Assembly (NCBI RefSeq): GCF_000622225.1
Contig: NZ_JHWD01000001.1
Coordinates: 310,001 to 374,000 of the forward strand
Source of the DNA: Roseomonas mucosa ATCC BAA-692
GTDB taxonomy: Bacteria > Pseudomonadota > Alphaproteobacteria > Acetobacterales > Acetobacteraceae
DNA length: 64,000 nucleotides
Direction of reading: 5' to 3'
Shown one piece after another: positions 7,801-17,652 of the stretch; position 1 is the first letter of the stretch, and every line of letters starts with the position of its first letter. The notes beneath the pieces were generated by a model, which was not told where the DNA came from, searched no databases, and was given only the letters and a program-made list of their open reading frames with translations. The position numbers and the translations under genes were made by a program.

Positions 7801-7840
7801 CACGTTCCGTTCCGCCGCCCTGAGCGGCGAAGGAGGATGC

Positions 7841-8956
7841 GTGGCTGACGCCGCCGAGACGATGCTTGAGACCCCGCTGGCCGACTGGCACCGCGCCCAG
7901 GGCGCGCGCATGGTGCCCTTCGCCGGCTACATGATGCCGGTGCACTACCCCGCCGGCATCATCGCCGAGCACAAGGCCTGCCGCGAGGGTGCGGCGCTGT
8001 TCGACGTCTCCCATATGGGGCAGGCGGAGCTGCGGGGCGAGGGCGCGGCGGCGGCGCTGGAGGCGCTGACCCCCGCCGACGTGCAGGGGCTGAAGCCCGG
8101 GCGGCAGCGCTACGGCGTCCTGATGACCGAGGCGGGCGGCATCCTCGACGACTTCATGTTCACCAATCTCGGCGACCGGATGTTCCTGGTGCTGAACGCT
8201 TCCCGCAAGGCGGTGGACGAGGCGGCGATCGGGGCCATCCTGCCGCCTTCCGTCACCCTGGCGCCGATGCCCGACCGCGCGCTGCTGGCGCTGCAGGGGC
8301 CGGCGGCCGAGCGCATCCTCGCCACCCTGGCGCCCGAGGTGGCGGCGCTGCCCTTCATGGGCGTGGCCGAGGTGACGCTGGCGGGTGGCTCCGCGCTGGT
8401 CAGCCGCTCCGGCTATACGGGCGAGGACGGCTACGAGATCAGCGTGCCGGCGGAGAACGCCACGAAGCTGGCCGGGGCGCTGGTCACGGCGGGTGCCACA
8501 CCGGCCGGGCTGGGCGCGCGCGACAGCCTGCGGCTGGAGGCCGGGCTCTGCCTCTACGGCAACGACCTGGACGAGACCACGAGCCCGGTCGAGGCGGCGC
8601 TGAACTGGACCATCGGCAAGCGCCGCCGCACCGAATGGAACTTCCGCGGCGCCGAGCGGGTGCGGGAGGAACTGGACCACGGCCCGAAGCGCCTGCGCGT
8701 CGGCTTCGCCGTCGAGGGGCGACAGCCCGCCCGCGCCCATACCCCGATCCAGTCCGGCGCGGAGGTGGTGGGCGAGGTGACCAGCGGCGGCTTCGGCCCG
8801 ACGCTCGGGGCGCCCGTCGCCATGGGCTATGTCCGCCCTGACCTCGCCACGGATGGCACGGCGCTGGACCTGATGGTGCGCGGCAAGGCCGTGGCGGCCA
8901 AGGTCGCGCCCACGCCTTTCGTGCCACACCGCTACAAGCGCGCCAGCCGCGCCTGA
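7841..8956 (+). CDS. gcvT: Glycine cleavage system T protein (aminomethyltransferase)
   Basis: Transfers the methylene group from the aminomethyl-lipoyl H protein to tetrahydrofolate, releasing ammonia. The 371-residue protein has the folate-binding GcvT fold: '[17 protein letters not shown]', '[12 protein letters not shown]', '[13 protein letters not shown]' and '[22 protein letters not shown]'. The GTG start at 7841 is chosen because AAGGAGG lies just upstream and because the earlier in-frame ATG (7760) is within the riboswitch. It is the first gene of gcvT-gcvH-gcvP-NUDIX and is under glycine riboswitch control. Confidence 0.96.
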   Translation: MADAAETMLETPLADWHRAQGARMVPFAGYMMPVHYPAGIIAEHKACREGAALFDVSHMGQAELRGEGAAAALEALTPADVQGLKPGRQRYGVLMTEAGGILDDFMFTNLGDRMFLVLNASRKAVDEAAIGAILPPSVTLAPMPDRALLALQGPAAERILATLAPEVAALPFMGVAEVTLAGGSALVSRSGYTGEDGYEISVPAENATKLAGALVTAGATPAGLGARDSLRLEAGLCLYGNDLDETTSPVEAALNWTIGKRRRTEWNFRGAERVREELDHGPKRLRVGFAVEGRQPARAHTPIQSGAEVVGEVTSGGFGPTLGAPVAMGYVRPDLATDGTALDLMVRGKAVAAKVAPTPFVPHRYKRASRA

Positions 8957-9000
8957 TCGCTTTTTCCCCCGTGCCCGCCCGGGAAGTGGCGGGCGCGCCC

Positions 9001-9040
9001 GGACCGATCTGCCCGGACCGATCTCTCCAGACCGATTTGC
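9001..9040 (+). repeat. Threefold short direct repeat upstream of gcvH
   Basis: The 9-base unit 'GACCGATCT' occurs at 9002-9010 and 9016-9024, with a one-change copy ('GACCGATTT') at about 9031-9039, so the copies are spaced 14-15 bases apart. It lies in the 97-base gcvT-gcvH gap, ending about 15 bases before the gcvH start. It could be a processing or regulator site or chance slippage; nothing else supports a function. Confidence 0.5.
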
Positions 9041-9053
9041 AGGAACCCGCCCC

Positions 9054-9428
9054 ATGTCCCAGATCCGCTACACCGCCAGCCATGAATGGGTCCGCCCCGA
9101 GGGCGAGGATGCCGTGGTCGGTATCACCAGCCACGCCCAGGAAGCCCTGGGCGACATCGTCTTCGTCGATCTCCCCGAGGTGGGGCGCGAGGTCGAGGCC
9201 GGCGAATCCATCGCGGTGGTGGAGAGCGTGAAGGCCGCCTCCGACATCTATGCCCCGGTGGCGGGCACCATCACCGGCGCCAACGAGACGCTGGGCGACG
9301 ATCCCGGCCTGGTGAACCGCGACCCGATGGGCGAGGGCTGGTTCTTCCGCATCAGGCCGAAGGATGCCGCGGAGGTGGACGGGCTGCTGGACGAAGCGGC
9401 CTACGAGGCCGTGGCCGCCGCCGGTTGA
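9054..9428 (+). CDS. gcvH: Glycine cleavage system H protein (lipoyl carrier)
   Basis: Lipoate-bearing shuttle of the glycine cleavage complex. It is 124 residues with the full H-protein signature: '[20 protein letters not shown]', '[14 protein letters not shown]' and the lipoylation site '[17 protein letters not shown]', with Lys60 as the modified residue. The C-terminal '[13 protein letters not shown]' is intact. It sits between gcvT and gcvP on the same strand; the 97-base gap before it holds three short direct repeats. The gap to gcvP is only 7 bases. Confidence 0.97.
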   Translation: MSQIRYTASHEWVRPEGEDAVVGITSHAQEALGDIVFVDLPEVGREVEAGESIAVVESVKAASDIYAPVAGTITGANETLGDDPGLVNRDPMGEGWFFRIRPKDAAEVDGLLDEAAYEAVAAAG

Positions 9429-9435
9429 TGCCGCG

Positions 9436-12363
9436 ATGAGCACCCTTGAGCAGCTTGCCGCCCTGGAGGACCAGGGCGGTTTCGTGCGCCGTCATCTCGG
9501 CCCCTCGGAGGGGGAGATCGCGGCGATGCTGGAGGCGATCGGGGCGGACAGCCTCGACGCCATGACCGCGCGTACCGTGCCCGCCGCCATCCTGGGGGAC
9601 ACGCTCGATGCGCTGCCGCCCGCCATCGGCGAGTCCGAGGTGGTGGCCGAGCTGGCCGCGCTTGCCGCGCAGAACAGCGCGGTGAAGTCGCTGATCGGCA
9701 TGGGCTATCACGGCACGCATGTGCCGCCGGTGATCCTGCGCAACGTGCTGGAGAATCCCGGCTGGTACACGGCCTATACGCCATACCAGGCGGAGATCGC
9801 GCAGGGGCGGCTGGAGGCGCTGGTCAACTTCCAGACCATGGTCGCCGACCTCACCGGCCTGCCGGTCGCCAATGCCTCGCTGCTCGACGAAGGCACGGCG
9901 GCGGCGGAGGCAATGGCCATGGCGCTGGCCGCCGTGAAGGGGCCGCGTGCCACCAACCGGCGCGTGATGCTGGTCTCGCGCGACCTGCACCCGCAGACAC
10001 TGGCCGTGCTGCGCACCCGCGGCGCGCCACTGGGCATCGAGATCCGCCCGTACGCCCCCGGCGAGATGGCCGGGGCGATCCGCAGCGAGGGGCCCTTCGC
10101 CGCGATCTTCTCCTATCCCGGCACGACCGGCGAGCTGCGCGCGGAGCTGGAGGCGGAGATCAAGCTCGCCAATGACACGGGCGTCACCGCCATCGTCGCG
10201 GCGGACCCGCTGGCCCTGGTGCGGCTGAAGCCGCCGGGCGAGATGGGCGCCGACATCGTCATCGGCTCCTCGCAGCGCTTCGGCGTGCCGATGGGCTGGG
10301 GCGGCCCACATGCCGCCTTCATGGCGGTGAAGGACGGGCTGAAGCGGCTGATGCCGGGCCGCATCGTCGGCGTCTCGGTGGATGCCGCCGGGCGCCCGGC
10401 CATGCGCCTCGCGCTCCAGACGCGCGAGCAGCATATCCGGCGCGAGAAGGCGACCTCCAACATCTGCACCGCGCAGGTGCTGCTGGCGGTGATGGCCGGG
10501 CTCTATGCCTGCTGGCATGGCGCGGACGGGCTGCGCCGCATCGCCGACCGTGTGCATCTCCAGGCGCGGCTGCTGGCCGGCGCGGCGCGCAAGGCGGGTT
10601 TCGCGCTGCGGCACGAGGGCTTCTTCGACACCATCGCCATCGAGGCGGGCGCGAAGGCGGATGCGCTGATGCAGGCGGCGCTGGCGCACGGCTTCAACCT
10701 GCGCCGCGTCGATGCGGGCTGCGTCGCCGTCAGCCTCGACGAGACCGTCTCGCGCGACGATCTCGCGAAGCTGGCCGGGGCGCTGTCCGAGGCCGGCGGC
10801 GTGTCGGCGCCGGAACTTGGGGCGATCGAGGCCGCCGGCGGCATCCCCGCCGCGCTGGAGCGCGAGAGCGCGATCCTCGCCGCCGAGGTCTTCTCCGCGC
10901 ATCGCAGCGAACACGGCATGCTGCGCTACCTGAAGTCGCTGGAGGACCGCGACGTCGCGCTGAACCGCAGCATGATCCCGCTCGGTTCCTGCACGATGAA
11001 GCTGAACGCCACGGCGGAGATGATGGCGATCACGCTGCCGGGCTTCAGCAACGTGCATCCCTTCGCCCCGGCGGAGCAGGTGCCGGGCTACCTGACGCTG
11101 GTGCGGCGGCTGGAAAGCTGGCTCTGCACCGTCACCGGCTTCGCCGCCGTGTCGCTGCAGCCGAATGCGGGCAGCCAGGGCGAGTATGCCGGGCTCCTCG
11201 CCATCCGCGCCTGGCACCATGCGCGCGGTGACCAGCAGCGCAATGTCTGCCTGATCCCGTCCTCGGCCCATGGCACCAACCCGGCCTCGGCGGCGATGGC
11301 GGGCATGCGCGTCGTGGTCGTGCGCTGCGACAACGACGGCAACGTCGATCTCGATGACCTGCGCGCCAAGGCGGAGGAGCACGCCGCGCATCTCGCCGCG
11401 CTGATGATCACCTATCCCTCGACGCATGGCGTGTTCGAGGAAGGCATCCGCGAGATCTGCGCGCTGATCCACCGGCATGGCGGCCAGGTCTACATGGACG
11501 GGGCCAACATGAACGCGCAGGTCGGGCTGACCTCGCCCGCCAGCATCGGCGCGGATGTCTGCCACCTGAACCTGCACAAGACCTTCTGCATCCCGCATGG
11601 CGGCGGCGGGCCGGGCGTCGGCCCGATCGGCGTGGCGGCGCATCTCGCGCCGCACCTGCCGAACCACCCGCTGCTGGCCGAGGCGGGGCCGGAGACGGGC
11701 TTCGGCCCGGTCTCGGCCGCGCCCTTCGGCTCCGCCTCGATCCTGCCGATCCCCTATGCCTATATCCGCATGATGGGGGCGGCGGGGCTGCGGAAGGCGA
11801 CGCAGGTGGCGATCCTTTCGGCCAACTATGTCGCGAAGCGTCTGGAGGGGCACTATCCGGTGCTCTATCGCGGCCGCCAGGGCATGGTGGCGCATGAATG
11901 CATCCTCGACTGCCGCGGCTTCCAGGCGGAGGCCGGGATCGCGGTGGAGGACATCGCCAAGCGCCTCCAGGATTTCGGCTTCCACGCGCCGACCATGTCC
12001 TGGCCCGTCACCGGCACGCTGATGGTGGAGCCCACCGAGAGCGAGCCGAAGGCGGAGCTCGATCGCTTCGTGGAGGCGATGGTCGCCATCCGCGCGGAGA
12101 TCACCGAGGTGGCGGAAGGGCGTCTCGACCGGGCCGACAACCCGCTCAAGAACGCGCCTCACACCGCCGAGGAGGTGACGGCGGCGGAATGGACCCATGG
12201 CTATTCCCGCCAGCAGGCCGCCTATCCGGCGCCCTGGGTCGCCGCGCACAAGTACTGGCCGCCGGTCAAGCGCGTGGACAACGTCTATGGCGACCGCAAC
12301 CTCGCCTGCACCTGCGCGCCACTCGAAGCCTATGCGCAGGACATGCGCATCGCCGCCGAATGA
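9436..12363 (+). CDS. gcvP: Glycine dehydrogenase (decarboxylating), P protein
   Basis: PLP enzyme that decarboxylates glycine and loads the aminomethyl group on GcvH. It is the single-chain type of 975 residues, with the N-terminal (inactive) half and C-terminal catalytic half fused. The PLP lysine is Lys715 in '[20 protein letters not shown]'. Other signatures are '[15 protein letters not shown]', '[13 protein letters not shown]', '[11 protein letters not shown]' and '[14 protein letters not shown]'. The ATG at 9436 is preferred over an upstream in-frame ATG inside gcvH. Its stop overlaps the next gene's ATG (ATGA). Confidence 0.97.
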   Translation: MSTLEQLAALEDQGGFVRRHLGPSEGEIAAMLEAIGADSLDAMTARTVPAAILGDTLDALPPAIGESEVVAELAALAAQNSAVKSLIGMGYHGTHVPPVILRNVLENPGWYTAYTPYQAEIAQGRLEALVNFQTMVADLTGLPVANASLLDEGTAAAEAMAMALAAVKGPRATNRRVMLVSRDLHPQTLAVLRTRGAPLGIEIRPYAPGEMAGAIRSEGPFAAIFSYPGTTGELRAELEAEIKLANDTGVTAIVAADPLALVRLKPPGEMGADIVIGSSQRFGVPMGWGGPHAAFMAVKDGLKRLMPGRIVGVSVDAAGRPAMRLALQTREQHIRREKATSNICTAQVLLAVMAGLYACWHGADGLRRIADRVHLQARLLAGAARKAGFALRHEGFFDTIAIEAGAKADALMQAALAHGFNLRRVDAGCVAVSLDETVSRDDLAKLAGALSEAGGVSAPELGAIEAAGGIPAALERESAILAAEVFSAHRSEHGMLRYLKSLEDRDVALNRSMIPLGSCTMKLNATAEMMAITLPGFSNVHPFAPAEQVPGYLTLVRRLESWLCTVTGFAAVSLQPNAGSQGEYAGLLAIRAWHHARGDQQRNVCLIPSSAHGTNPASAAMAGMRVVVVRCDNDGNVDLDDLRAKAEEHAAHLAALMITYPSTHGVFEEGIREICALIHRHGGQVYMDGANMNAQVGLTSPASIGADVCHLNLHKTFCIPHGGGGPGVGPIGVAAHLAPHLPNHPLLAEAGPETGFGPVSAAPFGSASILPIPYAYIRMMGAAGLRKATQVAILSANYVAKRLEGHYPVLYRGRQGMVAHECILDCRGFQAEAGIAVEDIAKRLQDFGFHAPTMSWPVTGTLMVEPTESEPKAELDRFVEAMVAIRAEITEVAEGRLDRADNPLKNAPHTAEEVTAAEWTHGYSRQQAAYPAPWVAAHKYWPPVKRVDNVYGDRNLACTCAPLEAYAQDMRIAAE

Positions 12364-12917
12364 CGCGCAAGCCCTGGACGGTGCGGCGATCCCGCACCGT
12401 CCTCAAGGACCGCTGGATCCATGTGAATGCGGAGGCGGTGGAGGATGCGCGCGGCAACCTGCTCGATCCCTTCTACACCTTCGAATATCCCGACTGGGTG
12501 CATGTCGTGGCGCTGACACCCTCGGACGAGCTGGTGCTGATCCGCCAGTACCGGCACGGGGCGCAGGATTTCTGCCTGGAGCTCCCTGCGGGCGGCATGG
12601 ACCCTGGCGAGACCGATCCGGTGCCCGCCGGGGCGCGCGAGCTGCTGGAGGAGACCGGCTACGCCGCCGGCTCGCTGCGCCTCGTCTCCAGCCTCTCGCC
12701 CAACCCGGCCTCGCACCGCAACCGCAGCCATAACCTCCTGGCGCTGGACGTGCGGAAGATCGCCGAGCCGCGCCTGGAGCCGGGCGAGGACATCACCGTG
12801 GAGCTGCATCCCTGGCAGGACGTGCTGGCGCGGCTTGACGAGGGCATCCTGCCGCAGGTCATGCATGTTTCCGCGCTGCTGCTCTGCCTGCGCGCGGCGG
12901 GGCGCCTGCGCTTCTGA
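12360..12917 (+). CDS. NUDIX hydrolase
   Basis: A 185-residue NUDIX pyrophosphohydrolase related to the ADP-ribose/ADP-sugar type ('[26 protein letters not shown]'). The catalytic box is visible as '[15 protein letters not shown]' followed by 'RELLEETGY'; compared with GX5EX7REUXEEXGU it has one extra residue between the first Glu and the REL part. The Glu-Glu metal ligands are kept. It starts with an ATGA overlap on gcvP, so it is made from the glycine operon, although no metabolic reason is obvious. Confidence 0.88.
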   Translation: MTRKPWTVRRSRTVLKDRWIHVNAEAVEDARGNLLDPFYTFEYPDWVHVVALTPSDELVLIRQYRHGAQDFCLELPAGGMDPGETDPVPAGARELLEETGYAAGSLRLVSSLSPNPASHRNRSHNLLALDVRKIAEPRLEPGEDITVELHPWQDVLARLDEGILPQVMHVSALLLCLRAAGRLRF

Positions 12918-13139
12918 TCCTGCGTTGCGCTTGCTCCCACCCCCGGGCGGAGGCTCCGCCTCCCCCGGCCCCCCCCCCGCCGGGGACAGCGTATGTCCCC
13001 GGACCCCGCCTTCCGTTGGCGCCCGGTGGCGAGGCCGGACTCCCTTCTGATCCTGAGAGCGGGTGGATCGGCGGCGCTCCCGAAAAGAGGAATGACACCG
13101 TTTCCGCGCTGGCGGCGCCTTTCCTCCGGGGGCTAGGCT
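12918..13139. other. Convergent intergenic region with palindromes
   Basis: No gene is visible. It holds the perfect 15-base palindromic element 'GGCGGAGGCTCCGCC' (12946-12960), then a 9-bp stem with a 5-base loop, 'CCGGGGACA'/'TGTCCCCGG' (12980-13002). The region lies between two convergent genes, so a two-way terminator role is plausible. The style matches the hairpin cluster at 15896-16117. Confidence 0.6.
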
Positions 13140-14027
13140 TCACAGCACCAGCACGCCGTGCCGCTGTGCTTCCTCTTCCGGCTCCGGGTGGATGGTCGCC
13201 ACGATATCCCCCATTTCCCGCCCCAGGGCTTCCTCGACGCGGTTGCAGACCGCATGAGCCTCGCGCAGCGGCATGTCGCCCGGCAGGACGAGGTGGCATT
13301 CCAGGAAGAGCCGGCCCCCGACGCGGTGGGCGCGCAGATCGTGGGCCTCCAGCGCCCCATCGGCGTTTCGCGAGATGATCCCGCGCAGCCGCCGCATCAC
13401 CTCCTTGTCCGGCGCCGCGTCCATCAGGCCGCCGACGGAGCTCCGCACCACCCCGGCACCGCTCCAGAGGATGTTCAGCGCCACCAGCGCCGCCAGGGCG
13501 GGGTCGAGCAGCGGCCAGCCGGTCAACGGCACCAGGACGAAGCCCAGCAGCACGCCGCCAGAGGTGAAGACGTCGGTGAAGAGGTGCCGCGCATCCGCCA
13601 GCAGGGCAGGGGATTGCCGCGCCCGCCCGGCGCGCAGCAGCACCGTCGCCCAGGCGCCGTTCAGCAGCGTGGCGGCGGCGTTGATGACCAGGCCGAGCAG
13701 CGGCGCCTCGACAGGTGTGGGCGACAGGAAGCCGAACCAGGCCTCGCGCAGGATGGAAAGCGCGGCGAGCACGATCAGCACGCCCTCCAGCACGGCGGAG
13801 AAGTATTCCGCCTTGCCGTGGCCATAGGGGTGCCCGGCATCGGCGGGGCGCTGGCTGACCCAGAGGGCCAACGCCGTCGTCCCAGCCGTGGCGACGTTGA
13901 TGATGCTTTCCAGCGCGTCGGAATAGAGTGCGACGCTGCCCGTGACCCGCCAGGCGGCGAATTTCAGGCCCAGCACCACGAGGCCGAACAGGATGCTGCC
14001 CAGGGCGAGGCGGATGGCGGGGGACAT
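13140..14027 (-). CDS. Cation diffusion facilitator (CDF) metal exporter
   Basis: Inner-membrane CDF transporter, 295 residues, expected to export Zn2+ or a similar divalent ion against protons. The metal-site helices are visible: 'SVALYSDALESIINVATAG' (helix II, Asp) and 'ALLADARHLFTDVFTSGG' (helix V, with His and Asp). The 'HPYGHGKAEYF' loop is intact, and the cytoplasmic C-terminal domain ('DGALEAHDLRAHRVGGRLFLECHLVLPGDM') is complete. Exact metal cannot be assigned. An imperfect palindrome resembling ArsR/SmtB metal-sensor operators lies 50-76 bases upstream of the start, in line with metal-induced expression. Confidence 0.92.
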   Translation of the reverse strand: MSPAIRLALGSILFGLVVLGLKFAAWRVTGSVALYSDALESIINVATAGTTALALWVSQRPADAGHPYGHGKAEYFSAVLEGVLIVLAALSILREAWFGFLSPTPVEAPLLGLVINAAATLLNGAWATVLLRAGRARQSPALLADARHLFTDVFTSGGVLLGFVLVPLTGWPLLDPALAALVALNILWSGAGVVRSSVGGLMDAAPDKEVMRRLRGIISRNADGALEAHDLRAHRVGGRLFLECHLVLPGDMPLREAHAVCNRVEEALGREMGDIVATIHPEPEEEAQRHGVLVL

Positions 14028-14077
14028 GGCTCCTCCCTGCTGGGAGAGGGGCGATAGCGAGGCCCCGTTACACAGTC

Positions 14078-14103
14078 AACATATGAATAGCTGTTCGAGT
14101 GTT
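14078..14103 (-). promoter_or_regulatory. Candidate ArsR/SmtB-type operator upstream of the CDF exporter
   Basis: A 26-base imperfect inverted repeat (9 of 13 positions match) centred on 'GAATAGCTGTTC'. Its left half 'ATATGAATA' differs at one base from the SmtB/CzrA half-site 'ATATGAACA'. The right half is weaker. It stands in an AT-richer pocket about 50 bases before the CDF start. No ArsR-family gene is in the window, so the regulator is unknown. Confidence 0.4.
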
Positions 14104-14292
14104 AAGGCTTCGTGTCGGCCCGTGCCGGAATTCCTGGACGATCCCGCCACCCGTCCCCAGATGCATCATCCGGGACGGGCCGGCCAGGACCATGGCGCCC
14201 GCCCTGCCCATCCCCATCCTCCAGGAGCGCGGCGCAGGCCGCGTGGCGGTGCTCACGGCATGGCACAGCGACGACACTCTCCCCGGGCTTCC

Positions 14293-15240
14293 ATGACGGG
14301 GGAAGGTCTCACGACAGGCGGGCGGCGCGCGCTGCTCGGGGCGCTGGCGGCCGCGCCTCTGCTGCGGCCAGCGCCGGGCGAGGCCGCCCCGCCCTCGCCC
14401 GCGGAAAGCGAGGCCCACTGGCGGGACCCGGCGCGCGACCGGGAGATCCCGGTGCTGCTGCGCATCCCGGCGGGGCGGGGCCCCTTTCCCACGGTGCTGC
14501 TCAGTCATGGGCTGGGCGGCTCGCGGCATGGCCTCGCCTATCTGGGCGGGGCACTGGCGCGGGCGGGATTCCTGGCCATCCACCTGCAGCATCCGGGCAG
14601 CGACGACAGCCTCTGGCGCCATGGCGGGGATCGCATGGCCCTGGCGGCAGCGGCCTTCGATGTGAACGTGGCGCTGGACCGGCTGTACGATGTCCGCTTC
14701 GCCCTCGACAATCTGCCGCCCCAGGCGGACCCGGGGCGCCTCGCCATCACCGGGCATTCCTTTGGTGCCTGGACGGTGCAGGCCATGCTGGGCCAGCGCC
14801 TGCCGGGCGGCGATCGCGGGCTGAACCTGCCCGATCCGCGCCTGAAAGCGGGAATCGCCCTTTCCCCCATCCCCGCCCAGGGCCTGCCGCCGCGCCTGGC
14901 TTATGCCGGCTTCGTCGCGCCGATGCTGCATGTCACCGGCAGCAACGACGACGGCTGGATCGAGGGCGTGCGCGCGGCGCAGCGGCGCGAGCCTTTCGAG
15001 GCGGCGCGCAATCCCGGCGCGCTGGCGGTGCTGAACGCCGCGGTGCACGCCTCCTTCGCCGATGAGCCCGGTGCCGGCGCGCGCTGGAGCGACCCGACCT
15101 ATCACGGCCGCACTGCGGGGCTTGCCACGGCCTTCCTGCGTGCCACCCTGCTGGGCGACGCGGCGGCGGCGCGCTTCCTGCGGGAAGGCGCGCCGGACCT
15201 GCTGCACCCGCACGATGTCTGGGAGACGCGTTCGTTCTGA
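14293..15240 (+). CDS. Secreted alpha/beta-hydrolase (dienelactone-hydrolase/PAF-AH-like)
   Basis: A 315-residue alpha/beta-hydrolase with the nucleophile elbow '[12 protein letters not shown]' (Ser) and an oxyanion region '[18 protein letters not shown]'. A later Asp ('VTGSNDDGW') and a C-terminal His ('[10 protein letters not shown]') would complete the triad. The N-terminus '[16 protein letters not shown]' is a twin-arginine-like signal, so periplasmic location is likely. The substrate is unknown. The ATG at 14293 is chosen to place the RR signal at the N-terminus; the open frame extends far upstream without coding character. Its stop shares a base with the rnhB start. Confidence 0.75.
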   Translation: MTGEGLTTGGRRALLGALAAAPLLRPAPGEAAPPSPAESEAHWRDPARDREIPVLLRIPAGRGPFPTVLLSHGLGGSRHGLAYLGGALARAGFLAIHLQHPGSDDSLWRHGGDRMALAAAAFDVNVALDRLYDVRFALDNLPPQADPGRLAITGHSFGAWTVQAMLGQRLPGGDRGLNLPDPRLKAGIALSPIPAQGLPPRLAYAGFVAPMLHVTGSNDDGWIEGVRAAQRREPFEAARNPGALAVLNAAVHASFADEPGAGARWSDPTYHGRTAGLATAFLRATLLGDAAAARFLREGAPDLLHPHDVWETRSF

Positions 15241-15884
15241 TGCCCGACTACAGCCTGGAACTGGCCGCCGGCGGACGCGTCGCCGGCGTGGACGAGGCCG
15301 GGCGTGGCCCGCTGGCCGGCCCTGTCCTGGCTGGCGCCGTGATCTTCGCCGCCGAGCCGCCGCTCGCCCTCGCGCGCCTTCTCGACGACAGCAAGAAGCT
15401 CAACGCCGCCCGGCGCGAGGCCGCCTTCGCCGCGCTGCGCGAGGCCGCGCGCGCCGGCCACGCCCGGGTAGGCTGGGGCGCCGCCACGGCGCCGGAGATC
15501 GGCGCGCTGAACATCCTGCGTGCCACGCACCTCGCCATGCTGCGCGCCGTGCGCCGCCTCGGCCCCGTGCCCGACCTCGCGCTGATCGACGGCAACATGG
15601 CGCCCCGTGCGCCGCACAGCCTGCCCTGCGCCACTCGCTGCGTGATCGGCGGGGACGGCCTCTCCTTCTCCATCGCCGCCGCCTCGATCGTGGCGAAGGT
15701 GCTGCGCGACCGCGCCATGGCCCGCCTCGACGCCCGCCACCCCGGCTACGGCTTTGCCCGGCACGCCGGCTACCCCACCCCCTCCCATCGCGCCGCCCTC
15801 GCACGTCTCGGCCCTTGCCCCCAGCACCGCCGCGGCTTCGCCCCGGTCGATCAGGCTCTCCTGCTGCTGGAGCCTGCTGCGTGA
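15240..15884 (+). CDS. rnhB: Ribonuclease HII
   Basis: Removes ribonucleotides misincorporated in DNA. The 214 residues show the type 2 RNase H signatures: '[19 protein letters not shown]' (first catalytic Asp-Glu), '[14 protein letters not shown]', 'ALIDGNMAP' (catalytic Asp) and '[18 protein letters not shown]' with the terminal '[14 protein letters not shown]' motif. The start overlaps the preceding stop as TGATG. In many alphaproteobacteria rnhB and ccrM are neighbours, as here, separated by a hairpin cluster and one small gene. Confidence 0.96.
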   Translation: MPDYSLELAAGGRVAGVDEAGRGPLAGPVLAGAVIFAAEPPLALARLLDDSKKLNAARREAAFAALREAARAGHARVGWGAATAPEIGALNILRATHLAMLRAVRRLGPVPDLALIDGNMAPRAPHSLPCATRCVIGGDGLSFSIAAASIVAKVLRDRAMARLDARHPGYGFARHAGYPTPSHRAALARLGPCPQHRRGFAPVDQALLLLEPAA

Positions 15885-15895
15885 TCGGGCTGGGG

Positions 15896-16117
15896 CCAGA
15901 GGGGCTCTGCCCCTCTGGACACCCCGCCAAGGGACGTTAGTCCCTTGGAACCCTGTGGGCGCTCCGCGAGGAGGGGGGACAGGACACCGGTCGCCGGATG
16001 GCATACCGGCGGAACAACCCCCTCCTCGCGGAGCGCTCATGGCGGGGTCTCGGGGGGATACTATCCCCCTGAGCGGCCCCTCCTTCAGCAAAGGGTCCGG
16101 GAGGCAGAGCCTCCCGG
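15896..16117. repeat. Cluster of five perfect hairpins (candidate mobile or repeated intergenic element)
   Basis: Five perfect inverted repeats in 222 bases: 15896-15918 (9-bp stem 'CCAGAGGGG', 5-base loop), 15927-15948 (9-bp stem 'CCAAGGGAC', loop GTTA), 15959-15977 with 16018-16036 (19-bp stem, 40-base spacer), 16053-16069 (8-bp stem, 1-base spacer) and 16097-16117 (9-bp stem 'CCGGGAGGC', loop AGA). No ORF has coding character here. Stem density far exceeds that of one terminator. It may be a REP- or MITE-like family or a structured RNA. Confidence 0.7.
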
Positions 16118-16158
16118 AGCGCCCCGGTCGATCACGCAGCGGCAGCAGGAGCGGAGGC

Positions 16159-16446
16159 ATGACGGCGGAGGAGATGCTGGCGGCGGATGCGGTGCCCGAG
16201 GGGGTTTCGCCGGCGTTGCGGGCGGTGTGGCATGGTCTGCGAGGGGAGTGGGAGGCGGCGCATGCGCTTGTGCAGGACGAGCCGGGGCGCGAGGCCGCCT
16301 GGGTCCATGCCTGGCTGCACCGAATCGAGGGGGACCTCGGCAATGCCGGCTACTGGTACCGGCGCGCGAATCGGGAGATGCCGCGGCGCGGCACCGCCAC
16401 CGATTCGGAGGGGCATGACATCGCCGGGGTTCTGTTCGGCCTTTGA
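16159..16446 (+). CDS. Conserved small hypothetical protein
   Basis: A 95-residue soluble protein with a recognisable conserved pattern: 'GVSPALRAVWHGLRGEWEAAH' followed by 'AAWVHAWLHRIEGDLGNA' and 'YWYRRAN'. It looks like a short helical-repeat (TPR-like) protein. I know similar sequences only as hypothetical proteins. AGGAG lies 7 bases before the ATG. It ends 120 bases before ccrM on the same strand, and a GATTC site lies within it at about 16403. Confidence 0.7.
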   Translation: MTAEEMLAADAVPEGVSPALRAVWHGLRGEWEAAHALVQDEPGREAAWVHAWLHRIEGDLGNAGYWYRRANREMPRRGTATDSEGHDIAGVLFGL

Positions 16447-16499
16447 TCCCGTTGACAACGGCGCCGCGCGAACTTCGCGGCTGACGCGAGTTCCCGCGT

Positions 16500-16549
16500 G
16501 AGTCCCCCTCGCTTGACGAGGCGACTCGGCTTCATCACTTTGCCGACTC
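16500..16549 (+). promoter_or_regulatory. ccrM promoter region with three GANTC sites
   Basis: GANTC, the target of CcrM, occurs three times in 50 bases: GAGTC 16500-16504, GACTC 16523-16527 and GACTC 16545-16549. The last lies 18 bases before the ccrM start codon. TTGAC-type -35 candidates stand at 16452 and 16513. In Caulobacter, methylation of GANTC sites in the ccrM promoter shuts the gene off after replication. The same feedback is inferred here. Confidence 0.65.
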
Positions 16550-16566
16550 GACAGAGGGGGATTGCT

Positions 16567-17652
16567 GTGGGCACCGGGCTGGATCTTCCGCTCGACCAGG
16601 TCATGGTCGGCGACTGCCTCGACATGCTGCGTCAACTGCCGCCGGCCTCGGTGCATGCGATCTTCGCGGACCCCCCGTACAACCTGCAACTCAAGGGCGA
16701 CCTCGTGCGGCCTGAAGGCGGGTTGGTGGACGGCGTGGACGATGCCTGGGACCGGTTCGACGGCTTCCCGGCCTATGACTCCTTCACCCGTGCCTGGCTG
16801 ACCGAATGCCGCCGCGTGCTGCGCAAGGATGGCACGATCTGGGTGATCGGCGCCTACCACAACGTCTTCCGCCTCGGCACGGCGTTGCAGGATCTCGGCT
16901 ACTGGATCCTGAACGACGTGGTGTGGCGCAAGTCGAACCCGATGCCGAACTTCCGCGGCCGCCGTTTCACCAACGCGCATGAGACGCTGATCTGGGCCTC
17001 GCGCGGGCCGGAGAGCCGATACAAGTTCAACTACGCCGCCATGAAGGCGCTGAACGACGACGTGCAGATGCGCTCGGACTGGCTGATCCCGCTCTGCACG
17101 GGCAACGAGCGCCTGCGCGACGAAAAGGGCAAGAAGTTGCACCCGACGCAGAAGCCGGAGGCGCTGCTGCACCGGGTGATCCTGAGCTGCACCGCGCCGG
17201 GTGAGGTGGTGCTCGACCCCTTCATGGGCAGCGGAACCACGGCGGCGGTGGCGCGGCGCCTCGGCCGGCGCTTCATCGGCATCGAGCGCGACGAGGCCTA
17301 TGCCGAGGCCGCCCGGGCACGCATCGAGGCGGTGGAGCCGCTGCCGGAAAGCCTGGCGCTCAGCCTCCCGGCCCGGCGGGAGCAGCCGCGCATTCCCTTC
17401 GGCACGCTGGTGGAACGCGGCCTCGTGCCGCCCGGCTCGCGCCTCGTGGATCGGCACCGCCGCTGGCGGGCCGAGGTCGGGGCGGATGGTACGCTCCGCT
17501 GCGGCAAGGCGCTCGGCTCGATCCACAAGGTCGGCGCCGAGGTGCAGGAGGCGCCGACCTGCAACGGCTGGCTCTTCTGGCATGTGGAGCGCCGCGATGG
17601 CTCGCTGCGCCTGCTGGACGAGTTCCGCACCGAACTTGCCGGGCAGGCCTGA
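16567..17652 (+). CDS. ccrM: Cell-cycle DNA adenine methyltransferase CcrM (GANTC)
   Basis: Beta-class N6-adenine methyltransferase of 361 residues. The catalytic 'DPPYNL' is at 35-40, and the AdoMet motif '[24 protein letters not shown]' starts near 217, the expected order for the beta class. The C-terminal ~100 residues ('[16 protein letters not shown]' to 'GWLFWHVE') form the DNA-binding extension typical of CcrM, so specificity for GANTC is a firm inference. The GTG at 16567 is chosen: a GAGGGGG site precedes it by six bases and conserved sequence begins soon after. A longer in-frame GTG at 16498 would cover the GANTC cluster. Confidence 0.95.
   Translation: MGTGLDLPLDQVMVGDCLDMLRQLPPASVHAIFADPPYNLQLKGDLVRPEGGLVDGVDDAWDRFDGFPAYDSFTRAWLTECRRVLRKDGTIWVIGAYHNVFRLGTALQDLGYWILNDVVWRKSNPMPNFRGRRFTNAHETLIWASRGPESRYKFNYAAMKALNDDVQMRSDWLIPLCTGNERLRDEKGKKLHPTQKPEALLHRVILSCTAPGEVVLDPFMGSGTTAAVARRLGRRFIGIERDEAYAEAARARIEAVEPLPESLALSLPARREQPRIPFGTLVERGLVPPGSRLVDRHRRWRAEVGADGTLRCGKALGSIHKVGAEVQEAPTCNGWLFWHVERRDGSLRLLDEFRTELAGQA

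Noticed and set aside
7760-7840. Longer gcvT start at ATG 7760
   Set aside because: It lies inside glycine aptamer 2; GTG 7841 has AAGGAGG and matches the family N-terminus.
9352-12249. 965-residue open frame antisense to gcvP
   Set aside because: Its composition (Arg/His/Gln-rich, no domain) is that of a shadow frame in GC-rich DNA, and the plus strand encodes an intact GcvP.
15896-16117. CRISPR array
   Set aside because: The repeats are inverted and unlike each other, with no regular spacers and no cas genes.
16498-16566. Longer CcrM start at GTG 16498
   Set aside because: It would put the GANTC cluster inside the gene, whereas GTG 16567 has a GAGGGGG site six bases upstream and fits the family start.
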